Source: Pontimonas sp.
Lineage (GTDB): Bacteria; Actinomycetota; Actinomycetes; Actinomycetales; Microbacteriaceae
Reading direction: 5' to 3'
NCBI GenBank assembly: GCA_017852615.1
Contig: JAFMKX010000015.1
Span: 1 to 5,105, forward strand
Length of the DNA stretch: 5,105 nt
Shown here: one piece after another, positions 1 to 5,105 of the stretch
How positions within the stretch are numbered: position 1 is the stretch's first letter
How the letters are laid out: every line of letters starts with the position of its first letter
Notes under the pieces: model-generated
The model's database searches: none
What the model saw: only the letters and a program-made list of their open reading frames with translations
Told to the model about the DNA's origin: nothing
Position numbers and translations under genes: made by a program

Positions 1-1393
1 TGTCATCCACACCGGGGAACATCCCTCCGCGCAAAGGCGAGAGAACGTGCGCGTGAAGGCGAGCGCTAGTCCAGGCCTTGCCCGACCATTTATTTAGCAG
101 CCCTTGGTCTGGACGACGGCAACACTCCGAATCCGGGCACCGGGAGACTTTTCGCTGCGTCGTATCGCGACCTCTAAACCACTTCGCATCTTCAAATTTC
201 ACCCCAACGGTGATGGAAAACTCATCAGCGAGTGAGGTCCCAATTTGAGTGGACTCCCAGAAAGTTCCCTCAGGGGTGTCGGTGAATTGGTAGTACTCCG
301 TCGTTCGGTTTTTCCGAACGAACGCTTCCCTGGCACTCCAGTGTCGACAGACAATCTGTCCTTCGGTGGAACCGGTGACGTCCTCGGGTAGGGCTAATCC
401 ATCGTTTTCATAGGCCTTATAGATCGCGCCATCATCGCCAACGCGGAGGAAGTGCAGCGGAAGCTCCAAATGTTTCGTAGCCAGGTTCATAAAACGCAAC
501 CCAGCAGCCTCGTGGGTAACCCCGAAAGCATCCCTAAAGTCTTCTACCGCAAGGTTTTTTGATTTCTTCGCTGCCCTCAAAAACTCCAGCGCGGGCGTGA
601 GCGGCATCAGACACGCTGCGGCGAAATAGTTGATATCGAGGCGTTGTTGCAAGAACTCTTCATAGGTCTTGGGGACGGGGTGGCCCAGTATTTGGTGCGC
701 AATGGCTTGCAGCGCCAAGGAGCGCAACCCGTGCCCGCCCGGAATCGAGGCGGGTGGGAGATAAATTCGACCGTTTTCTAAATCGGTCACACTCCTCGCA
801 CTGCGCGGGAGGTCCCCCGCGTGGACTATCTCAAGGCCCAAGGAGTTCGCCATGAGGGCGACCTCTCGGTGTGTGAGAGCGCCGGTGGAGGTGTGACCCA
901 CTGATCTCACAAGATCTTCGGCAAGTTTTTCTAAATCAGGGCGATAGTTATCCAAATCGCGCATCGCCAGTCGCAATTCAGTATTGGCTCGACGGGCTTC
1001 CTCTGGAGTGGCGAGAGCTCTTTTTTCCCTTCGAACAAGTTCCTGATAGAGCCCCACCAGGACTCGCAGGTGGTCATCACTCACACTTTTTGACAGACGA
1101 ATCGGCGGCAAACCCAGCGCTGTCACCATCGAACTGGACTGTGCCCCCGCCCACTCTCGCTCAAGTTTGGCCCGCTCGCTCGGAGGTTCCTGGTCCAAAA
1201 GCTGAGCCATCTCGACTCCGAGAGTCTCCGCCAGCGCTGAGAGCAAGCCAATTTTGGCTTCGCGCTTCCCGGTTTCCACCAGAGACAGTTGGCTGGCGGT
1301 TACTCCTACCTGGGCGCTGAGCTCATCCAAAGTCAATCCAGCACGGGTTCGAAAGTGGCGAACGCGCTGCCCTAAAGCCAATATTTCTACCAT
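1..1393 (-). CDS. ramB: RamB/PrpR-family XRE transcriptional regulator of short-chain fatty acid/acetate metabolism (C-terminus cut by window edge)
   Basis: Reading the minus strand from ATG at 1393-1391 gives 464 uninterrupted codons up to the window edge. Family members are roughly 470-490 residues, so only the last few are probably missing. Residues about 6-66 form an XRE/Cro helix-turn-helix (LTLDELSAQVGVTASQLSLVE). Residues about 180-310 match the ImmA/IrrE-like (DUF955) region, but the HExxH zinc-protease motif is degenerate (AHQILGH, residues 232-238), so proteolysis is not expected. Residues about 340-464 are the short-chain fatty acyl regulator domain, with the conserved CRHWSAREAF segment (349-358), a Cys cluster (C419, C424, C425) and the ending SPLRGGMFPGVDD. 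In Corynebacterium RamB represses acetate/glyoxylate genes, and the paralogue PrpR controls methylcitrate genes. The gene is divergent from pckG. The start fits a leaderless transcript, with TATTGT six bases upstream. Family assignment is firm; RamB versus PrpR orthology is inferred. Confidence 0.88.
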   Translation of the reverse strand, partial: MVEILALGQRVRHFRTRAGLTLDELSAQVGVTASQLSLVETGKREAKIGLLSALAETLGVEMAQLLDQEPPSERAKLEREWAGAQSSSMVTALGLPPIRLSKSVSDDHLRVLVGLYQELVRREKRALATPEEARRANTELRLAMRDLDNYRPDLEKLAEDLVRSVGHTSTGALTHREVALMANSLGLEIVHAGDLPRSARSVTDLENGRIYLPPASIPGGHGLRSLALQAIAHQILGHPVPKTYEEFLQQRLDINYFAAACLMPLTPALEFLRAAKKSKNLAVEDFRDAFGVTHEAAGLRFMNLATKHLELPLHFLRVGDDGAIYKAYENDGLALPEDVTGSTEGQIVCRHWSAREAFVRKNRTTEYYQFTDTPEGTFWESTQIGTSLADEFSITVGVKFEDAKWFRGRDTTQRKVSRCPDSECCRRPDQGLLNKWSGKAWTSARLHAHVLSPLRGGMFPGVDD

Positions 1394-1404
1394 TGTCTGA
1401 CAAT
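1392..1404. promoter_or_regulatory. Perfect 13-bp dyad ATTGTC-T-GACAAT, possible operator
   Basis: Six-base arms ATTGTC and GACAAT are perfect inverted repeats around a single central T. The dyad covers the last two bases of the regulator's start codon (read on the minus strand) and five of the six bases of its predicted -10 box. Its half-site GACAA recurs twice more in the same intergenic region. Position and symmetry suggest an autoregulatory operator. The sequence does not match the AACTTTGCAAA-type RamB site known from Corynebacterium, so the binding protein is unproven. Confidence 0.45.
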
Positions 1405-1430
1405 ATCGCAAAAACACCGTTTTTTGACAA
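1400..1430 (-). promoter_or_regulatory. Candidate leaderless promoter of the ramB-like gene
   Basis: On the minus strand, TATTGT (1405-1400) is a TANNNT -10 box separated by six bases (CAGACA) from the ATG at 1393. This puts the expected transcription start on the A of the start codon. A -35-like TTGTCA lies at 1430-1425 with a 19-base spacer, longer than the ideal 17. There is no Shine-Dalgarno sequence, which agrees with leaderless translation. Both boxes contain copies of the GACAA/TTGTC element, so a protein bound there would block this promoter. Confidence 0.55.
1424..1430 (+). repeat. TTGACAA element, copy 2 of the intergenic series
   Basis: TTGACAA here follows CTGACAA (1397-1403, part of the dyad at the ramB start) and precedes TTGACAA at 1459-1465. 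The copies start 27 and 35 bases apart. On the minus strand this copy supplies the -35-like TTGTCA of the regulator promoter. On the plus strand it looks like a -35 TTGACA, but no good -10 box lies 16-18 bases downstream. It is therefore more likely an operator half-site or the minus-strand -35 than a plus-strand -35. Confidence 0.4.
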
Positions 1431-1436
1431 GCTATT

Positions 1437-1466
1437 TGGTCATGTTCGTACCGACTTCTTGACAAT
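1437..1466 (+). promoter_or_regulatory. Weak candidate promoter for pckG
   Basis: A -35-like TGGTCA (1437-1442, four of six matches to TTGACA) and a -10-like GACAAT (1461-1466, with A at position 2 and T at position 6) are separated by 18 bases. This predicts a transcription start near 1473 and a short leader carrying the ribosome binding site. The -10 lies inside the third TTGACAA(T) element (1459-1465), so an operator protein at that element would cover it. Other readings are possible, including an activator-dependent promoter with poor boxes. Confidence 0.3.
1459..1465 (+). repeat. TTGACAA element, copy 3 of the intergenic series
   Basis: This is an exact second copy of TTGACAA, and it extends as TTGACAATA to match the right half of the start-codon dyad (CTGACAATA at 1397-1405) in eight of nine bases. 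It lies about 36 bases before the pckG start codon. It resembles a -35 box, but nothing like a -10 box follows at normal spacing and there is too little room before the ribosome binding site. An operator half-site or part of the pckG -10 is the better reading. Confidence 0.4.
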
Positions 1467-1467
1467 A

Positions 1468-1481
1468 GTGGAGGTATCCAC
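1468..1481. promoter_or_regulatory. Small dyad GTGGA-GGTA-TCCAC upstream of pckG ribosome binding site
   Basis: Perfect five-base arms flank a four-base centre. The dyad lies between the last TTGACAA element and the pckG ribosome binding site. As DNA it would be centred near the predicted transcription start, where a repressor could act. As RNA it would be a weak five-pair hairpin in the leader. A match this short can arise by chance. Confidence 0.25.
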
Positions 1482-1486
1482 CAGGC

Positions 1487-1493
1487 AAAGGAG
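1487..1493 (+). promoter_or_regulatory. Ribosome binding site that fixes the pckG start
   Basis: AAAGGAG lies seven bases before ATG 1501, an ideal Shine-Dalgarno spacing. It decides between this ATG and the longer open frame, which begins with a TTG at 1393 that has no ribosome binding site and overlaps the divergent gene's start codon. Confidence 0.85.
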
Positions 1494-1500
1494 CACTGTC

Positions 1501-3333
1501 ATGACCCCCACCATTGATGCCCCCACCCGCACCACCCAGACATCTAGTGCTGTGAGTGCCCCGGTAGAAGTGCTTGAGTGGGTTCATGAGGCAGCAGCGT
1601 GGCTCACACCTCGCGAGGTCGTGTGGTGCGATGGGTCCCCCGCGGAGGCTCAACGGCTGACCGCAACACTGGTCGAATCAGGAACCTTCACACCCCTCAA
1701 CCCCGAGAAACGCCCTGGCAGCTACTTGGCACGAAGTGAACCCAGTGACGTAGCCCGAGTGGAATCTCGCACGTTTGTCTGCACCACAGACCCCCTCGAT
1801 GCCGGGCCGACCAACAATTGGGTGGACCCCCAGGAGATGAAGGACACCCTGCGTGAGGTCGCTCGCGGCAGCATGGCAGGCCGCACGCTCTATGTTGTGC
1901 CCTTCTCCATGGGGCCTCTGGATTCACCCCTTTCGCGTCCTGGAGTCCAAATCACCGATTCGGCCTATGTGGCGCTGAGTCTGCACACCATGGTGCGCGT
2001 GAGCACCACCGTGTTAGTTCGCATTGCCGAGGGTGCTTCCTGGACCCGCTGCACCCACACGGTTGGAGCACCACTGGCCGAGGGCGAGATTGATAGTGCG
2101 TGGCCGTGTAATGACACGAAGTACATCTCTCACTTCCCAGAATCCAACGAAATTATCTCCTTCGGTTCCGCCTACGGCGGCAACGCTTTGCTCCCCAAAA
2201 AAGCTTTCGCACTGCGCATGGCGTCGGTACTGGCCAAGAACGAGGGTTGGCTGGCCGAGCACATGTTGTTGGTGAAGGTCACAAGCCCGGAAGGCAAGTC
2301 CTACACAATGGTCGCCGCTTTCCCCAGCGCCTGCGGCAAAACCAATTTCGCCATGATGCAACCAAGCCTCCCCGGCTGGAAGATCGAAACCCTCGGCGAT
2401 GACATCGCCTGGCTTGCCCCTGGCACGGATGGTCGCTTGCGAGCCATCAATCCCGAGGCGGGATTCTTTGGGGTAGCACCCGGGACCAGCACGTCGACTA
2501 ATCCCGTGGCCATGACCATGCTTGAGAAGAACACCGTGTTTACCAATGTTGCGCTCACCAGCGATGGTGATGTGTGGTGGGAAGGTATGTCGAAACCGAC
2601 CCCTGAAGGCCTTACTAACTGGCTTGGCGAATCCCATGACCCCGACAGCGGAGAAGCGGCAGCTCACCCCAACTCGCGCTTCACCGTGGGACTCGAGGCG
2701 TGCCCGAGTTTGGCCAGCGAATGGGATGACCCAGAGGGCGTCGTGGTGGATGCGATTATTTTTGGTGGCCGACGCTCCAGCACCGTTCCATTGGTATTGG
2801 AATCCAGGAACTGGAATCACGGCGTGTTCTTAGGAGCCACCATTGCCTCGGAGCGCACCGCGGCTGCGGAGGGAGAAGTCGGAGAAGTGCGACGCGATCC
2901 CTTCGCCATGTTGCCCTTCCTTGGATACAACCTCGGTGACTACTTGCAGCACTGGCTCTCGATGGGAGACACCCTCAGGGTGACAGGCCGCTTACCCCGG
3001 ATTTTCCAGGTGAACTGGTTCCAAAAGGGAGAAGACGGCTCCTTCCTTTGGCCAGGTTTTGGAGAGAACTCCCGGGTCTTGGAATGGATGGTGGACCGCC
3101 TCGAAGGCCGCGTCGCCGCCCAGGACTCCCCCATCGGTCTGCTGCCCAAGAGTCTCAACACCGAGGGCCTGGATTTGGATTCCTCCAGCATCGACGCCTT
3201 GACCAGTGTGGACACCGCGGCAGTAGAAGCGGACCTGGATGATGCTGAAGAGTTCCTCGCTCGATGCGAAGACCGCTTACCCGTTGCCATCACCGAAGAG
3301 CTCGCCGCCACCAGGATTCGCCTTCGCTCGTGA
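1501..3333 (+). CDS. pckG: Phosphoenolpyruvate carboxykinase (GTP)
   Basis: The 610-residue product catalyses oxaloacetate + GTP to phosphoenolpyruvate + GDP + CO2, the first committed gluconeogenic step from TCA-cycle carbon. It is cytosolic and Mn-dependent. The length matches the family (about 600-620). The active-site elements of GTP-type PEPCK are all visible: substrate-binding R86 in the DVARVESR segment, SAYGGNAL with Y225, K233-K234 and H254 for Mn binding, the P-loop FPSACGKTN (274-282) with the mobile active-site C278 and K280-T281, the metal/nucleotide loop LGDDIAW (298-304), HPNSRF with N391 and R393, GGRR (422-425), and the guanine-binding segment FLWPGFGEN (515-523). Residues about 545-610 form the usual C-terminal helical part. 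The start is chosen on AAAGGAG seven bases upstream. The gene is divergent from a RamB-like regulator, so control by acetate or fatty-acid status is likely. There is no sign of damage. Confidence 0.97.
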   Translation: MTPTIDAPTRTTQTSSAVSAPVEVLEWVHEAAAWLTPREVVWCDGSPAEAQRLTATLVESGTFTPLNPEKRPGSYLARSEPSDVARVESRTFVCTTDPLDAGPTNNWVDPQEMKDTLREVARGSMAGRTLYVVPFSMGPLDSPLSRPGVQITDSAYVALSLHTMVRVSTTVLVRIAEGASWTRCTHTVGAPLAEGEIDSAWPCNDTKYISHFPESNEIISFGSAYGGNALLPKKAFALRMASVLAKNEGWLAEHMLLVKVTSPEGKSYTMVAAFPSACGKTNFAMMQPSLPGWKIETLGDDIAWLAPGTDGRLRAINPEAGFFGVAPGTSTSTNPVAMTMLEKNTVFTNVALTSDGDVWWEGMSKPTPEGLTNWLGESHDPDSGEAAAHPNSRFTVGLEACPSLASEWDDPEGVVVDAIIFGGRRSSTVPLVLESRNWNHGVFLGATIASERTAAAEGEVGEVRRDPFAMLPFLGYNLGDYLQHWLSMGDTLRVTGRLPRIFQVNWFQKGEDGSFLWPGFGENSRVLEWMVDRLEGRVAAQDSPIGLLPKSLNTEGLDLDSSSIDALTSVDTAAVEADLDDAEEFLARCEDRLPVAITEELAATRIRLRS

Positions 3334-3338
3334 ATGAT

Positions 3339-3344
3339 TAGGCT
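3339..3344 (+). promoter_or_regulatory. -10 box of a likely leaderless promoter for the crotonase gene
   Basis: TAGGCT fits the actinobacterial TANNNT -10 consensus and ends six bases before the ATG at 3351, so transcription would begin at or next to the start codon. The only purine-rich stretch, GAGG at 3346-3349, is one base from the ATG and too close to act as a Shine-Dalgarno. No strong -35 is seen; TTCGCC at 3317-3322 is only a weak match at 16 bases spacing. The box begins six bases after the pckG stop codon, so the gene may be both read through from pckG and separately transcribed. Confidence 0.55.
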
Positions 3345-3350
3345 CGAGGT

Positions 3351-4139
3351 ATGAGTGAATCAGAGACAATCCGGGTCACCTTAGAGACCCAAGGCCATGT
3401 TCTTTTTATCGGCCTCAATCGTGTGGACAAACGAAACGCCGCTGACAAGGCGATGTTGGATCAACTCTCCCTGGCCTATGGCGAATTGGATCGAAACCCG
3501 GAGCTTCGTGTCGCAGTGGTGCACGCCCATGGGGAGCATTTCAGCGCTGGGCTAGATCTCAGCGATATCGGCCCAGCCCTCGCACAAGAAGGTGCGATTT
3601 CGCTTCCCGAAGGCGGTCTAGACCCGTGGGGTGTTTCGAGTGCCCCCGTGCGGAAACCAGTCGTGATGGCAATCCAAGGAATCTGTTTCACCTTAGGTGT
3701 GGAACTCGCCCTGGCCAGTGACGTGGTCATCGCTAGGCATAACGCGTCCTTCGCCCAGTTAGAAGTGGCCCGAGGCATCCTGCCCTTTGGCGGAGCGACC
3801 ACGCGCATGCCGCGCGCTGCTGGGTGGTCTAACGCCATGAGGTGGTTACTCACCGCAGAAACCTTTGACGCCTCAGAAGCACACCGCCTGGGCATTGTGA
3901 CCGAAGTTGTCGAGGCAGACCCGCTCGAGCGCGCCGGTGAGATAGCCCGCATGATTGCCGCCCAAGCTCCGCTTGCCGTGCAAGCCACTCTGGCATCTGC
4001 CCGCGCAGCCCAGGAAAGTATGGCCAGTGAACACAGTGCTTTGGCTGGCCGGCTAGCGGCGTTGATGCGCACCCAGGATGTTCAGCGCGGAATGCAGGCG
4101 TTTATGACGAAGTCCCCCGCCGAATTCCAGGGCGACTAA
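3351..4139 (+). CDS. Crotonase/enoyl-CoA hydratase family protein
   Basis: The 262-residue protein has the crotonase fold pattern: LNRVDKRNAA (22-31) at the acyl-CoA site, HFSAGLDL (63-70) providing the first oxyanion-hole amide, and the core from about 103 to 160. Both catalytic glutamates of enoyl-CoA hydratase appear conserved: E118 (in GVELALASD) and E138 (in FAQLEVARG) lie 20 residues apart, as do E144 and E164 of the rat enzyme. PFGGATTRMPRAAG follows. Hydration of a 2-enoyl-CoA is therefore feasible, but the superfamily also contains isomerases, hydrolases and dehalogenases, and the substrate cannot be read. The usual GGGxE turn is replaced by TLGVE (114-118), as in a subgroup of actinobacterial crotonases. 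The gene begins 17 bases after pckG. Its small size and lack of a dehydrogenase domain exclude a multifunctional FadB-type protein. Confidence 0.9.
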   Translation: MSESETIRVTLETQGHVLFIGLNRVDKRNAADKAMLDQLSLAYGELDRNPELRVAVVHAHGEHFSAGLDLSDIGPALAQEGAISLPEGGLDPWGVSSAPVRKPVVMAIQGICFTLGVELALASDVVIARHNASFAQLEVARGILPFGGATTRMPRAAGWSNAMRWLLTAETFDASEAHRLGIVTEVVEADPLERAGEIARMIAAQAPLAVQATLASARAAQESMASEHSALAGRLAALMRTQDVQRGMQAFMTKSPAEFQGD

Positions 4140-4152
4140 GCAGCAAAGCCGC

Positions 4153-4158
4153 TAAACT
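4153..4158 (+). promoter_or_regulatory. Candidate -10 box for the SDR gene
   Basis: TAAACT is a TANNNT -10 box in the 42-base gap after the crotonase stop. It would start transcription near 4165 and give a leader of about 17 bases that includes the ribosome binding site. No convincing -35 is seen. The SDR gene may therefore have its own promoter in addition to read-through. Confidence 0.4.
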
Positions 4159-4170
4159 GGTGGCATCAAC

Positions 4171-4177
4171 GAAAGGG
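4171..4177 (+). promoter_or_regulatory. Ribosome binding site supporting the GTG start of the SDR gene
   Basis: GAAAGGG lies four bases before GTG 4182. Since the start codon is GTG and not ATG, this site and the position of the N-terminal nucleotide-binding motif (residue 8) together fix the start. Confidence 0.6.
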
Positions 4178-4181
4178 TCCC

Positions 4182-5012
4182 GTGGACCGTACGGCCATTG
4201 TCACCGGAGCAAGCAGCGGAATCGGTGCTGAAGTAGCCAGGGAACTGGCGCGCCGTTCCTGGCGAGTAGCGGTGGTGGGCCGTAACCCCGAGCGCACCGA
4301 AGCAGTCGCCAAGAGCATCAACGCCACGGCGTTTGTCTGTGATTTTGATTCCCTCGACAACGTGCGAAATCTCGCAGAGGAACTCACCCAACGCTTTGAT
4401 CGCATTGACGCTGTGGTTAACAACGCCGGTGGCATTGTGGCGAAACGCCAGGAAAGCATCGACTCCCACGAACTCACCCTGCAACGCAATGTGCTGGGCT
4501 CCGTCGTACTCACCGAACGCCTCGTGCCAAAATTGCTGCACACTCGAGGGCGCGTGATTCATACCTCGTCGATGGTCTCGAGGCTGGGCAAAATTGAACT
4601 CGATGATTTAGGTTTTTCTTATCGTCGCTTCGGTGCTGGCTGGTGGCCCTATGCCTCGGCCAAATTGGGCGTCATTTTGTATGCCCGGTCCTTGGCCATG
4701 CGCACCGGATTGGAAAGTTATCCAGTACACCCCGGTTACGTGCGAAGCGGTTTTGGTGCTGAATCGCGAAGCGGAAAAGCGATTCTCTCTCTCACCGGTT
4801 GGATGCAAATTAGCCCTGAGGCGGGCGCAGCTCCCCTGGTCCACCTGGTCGACACTCCTGAGCTCGGCGTGGAAAACGGGACCTACTTTGATGGCTTAAC
4901 ACCCGACGGGCCCACCCATCCGGCTGCCGCCGATCGAGACTTCGTTACGGCATACTGGCGAAAGATCGCGGAGTTGGTTGGCACGCCAGTGGAACACCAT
5001 CACGCAACGTAG
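4182..5012 (+). CDS. Short-chain dehydrogenase/reductase (SDR), NADP(H)-type, retinol dehydrogenase/WWOX-like
   Basis: The 276-residue protein is a classical-length SDR oxidoreductase using a Rossmann fold. Visible motifs in order are the cofactor glycine motif TGASSGIG (8-15), R34 after the second strand (VVGRNPER), which favours NADP(H), the acidic D54 (VCDFDS) near the adenine, NNAG (80-83), the structural/catalytic N103, S129-S130 in the catalytic serine strand, the active-site YASAK (Y157, K161) and HPGYVRSGF (183-191). The complete N-S-Y-K tetrad indicates an active enzyme. The long insert before the tyrosine and the HPG segment resemble retinol dehydrogenase/WWOX-like SDRs, which act on varied lipophilic or carbonyl substrates, so no specific substrate is assigned. 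Translation starts at GTG behind GAAAGGG. The gene follows the crotonase by 42 bases and precedes an exported-protein gene by 13 bases, so it is probably co-transcribed with the latter. Confidence 0.92.
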   Translation: MDRTAIVTGASSGIGAEVARELARRSWRVAVVGRNPERTEAVAKSINATAFVCDFDSLDNVRNLAEELTQRFDRIDAVVNNAGGIVAKRQESIDSHELTLQRNVLGSVVLTERLVPKLLHTRGRVIHTSSMVSRLGKIELDDLGFSYRRFGAGWWPYASAKLGVILYARSLAMRTGLESYPVHPGYVRSGFGAESRSGKAILSLTGWMQISPEAGAAPLVHLVDTPELGVENGTYFDGLTPDGPTHPAAADRDFVTAYWRKIAELVGTPVEHHHAT

Positions 5013-5014
5013 TC

Positions 5015-5020
5015 AAGGAG
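5015..5020 (+). promoter_or_regulatory. Ribosome binding site of the last, partial gene
   Basis: AAGGAG stands five bases before ATG 5026 and two bases after the SDR stop codon. It supports a real gene start at the window edge and tight coupling to the SDR gene. Confidence 0.75.
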
Positions 5021-5025
5021 TTCTC

Positions 5026-5105
5026 ATGCGCAGAAGTATTCGCACCCCCGCCACGGCAGTACTAGCCCTTCTCTTGGCTGTGGGCGGATCAAGTTGCGCA
5101 GCCCT
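5026..5105 (+). CDS. Start of a probable exported protein or lipoprotein (partial)
   Basis: Only 26 codons are in the window. They read as a secretion signal: a basic n-region (MRRSIRT), a hydrophobic core (AVLALLLAVGG) and then SSCAA with a cysteine at residue 24. The cysteine after small residues suggests a lipoprotein lipobox, but GSSC lacks the usual Leu at -3, so an ordinary signal peptide cleaved near this point is also possible. The start is well supported by AAGGAG at five bases. The gene follows the SDR by 13 bases with no terminator and is probably in the same transcript. Nothing in the window shows the mature protein's function. Confidence 0.7.
   Translation, partial: MRRSIRTPATAVLALLLAVGGSSCAA

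Noticed and set aside
1090..1320. 76-codon plus-strand frame
   Set aside because: It is a Pro/Ala-rich antisense shadow of the regulator's helix-turn-helix region.
1424..1429. TTGACA as a strong plus-strand -35 for pckG
   Set aside because: No TANNNT box lies 16-18 bases downstream; TACCGA at 1449 is at 19 bases and lacks the final T.
1393..1500. 36-codon N-terminal extension of PckG from TTG at 1393
   Set aside because: It starts with a rare codon without a ribosome binding site, overlaps the divergent start codon and its promoter, and would make the protein longer than the family. ATG 1501 has an ideal AAAGGAG.
2014..2820. 268-codon open frame on the minus strand inside pckG
   Set aside because: It lies fully opposite conserved PEPCK motifs, resembles no family I recognise, and has the odd composition of an antisense shadow.
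3334..3350. Terminator between pckG and the crotonase gene
   Set aside because: Only 17 bases, with no inverted repeat or T-run.
3476..4072. 198-codon minus-strand frame opposite the crotonase gene
   Set aside because: Ala/Ser-rich shadow of a gene with clear catalytic motifs; no recognisable domain or ribosome binding site evidence.
4140..4181. Terminator between the crotonase and SDR genes
   Set aside because: No stable stem followed by Ts; the gap is better explained by a -10 box and a ribosome binding site.
4152..4562. Overlapping minus-strand frames opposite the SDR gene
   Set aside because: Two antisense frames over the same conserved SDR sequence, neither with recognisable features.

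Overview
The window looks like a piece of an actinobacterial chromosome. The G+C content looks moderately high by eye (not computed). The first gene is a RamB/PrpR-type regulator with an actinobacterial cysteine motif, the second is a GTP-dependent PEP carboxykinase of the kind common in Actinobacteria, and at least two genes have a TANNNT -10 box about 6 nt before the start codon, the signature of leaderless transcription common in this phylum. A Microbacteriaceae-like organism is a guess from overall feel and is not demonstrated.

Layout. Positions 1-1393 (minus strand) hold an almost complete gene for a RamB-like regulator of short-chain fatty acid/acetate metabolism, cut only at its extreme C-terminus by the window edge. 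Positions 1394-1500 are a compact divergent control region with a perfect ATTGTC-T-GACAAT dyad, two further TTGACAA elements, a second small dyad and the ribosome binding site of the next gene. Positions 1501-3333 (plus) encode pckG. Positions 3351-4139 encode a crotonase-family (enoyl-CoA hydratase-like) enzyme with its own apparent leaderless promoter. Positions 4182-5012 encode a classical short-chain dehydrogenase/reductase of the retinol dehydrogenase/WWOX-like type. Positions 5026-5105 are the first 26 codons of a probable exported protein or lipoprotein. No stretch over about 110 bases is without a gene. I see no RNA genes, mobile elements, CRISPR arrays or clear terminators.

How the genes may work together. 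PckG turns oxaloacetate into phosphoenolpyruvate and is needed for gluconeogenesis on acetate, fatty acids and TCA intermediates. A divergently transcribed regulator of the family that senses acetate/propionate/acyl-CoA status is a sensible controller, and the repeated GACAA elements overlapping the predicted ramB promoter suggest autoregulation and joint control of pckG. The downstream crotonase and SDR would fit acyl-CoA or lipid-type catabolism, but their substrates cannot be read from the sequence. I find no evidence of a previously undescribed system. The most worthwhile item is the ramB-pckG intergenic region.
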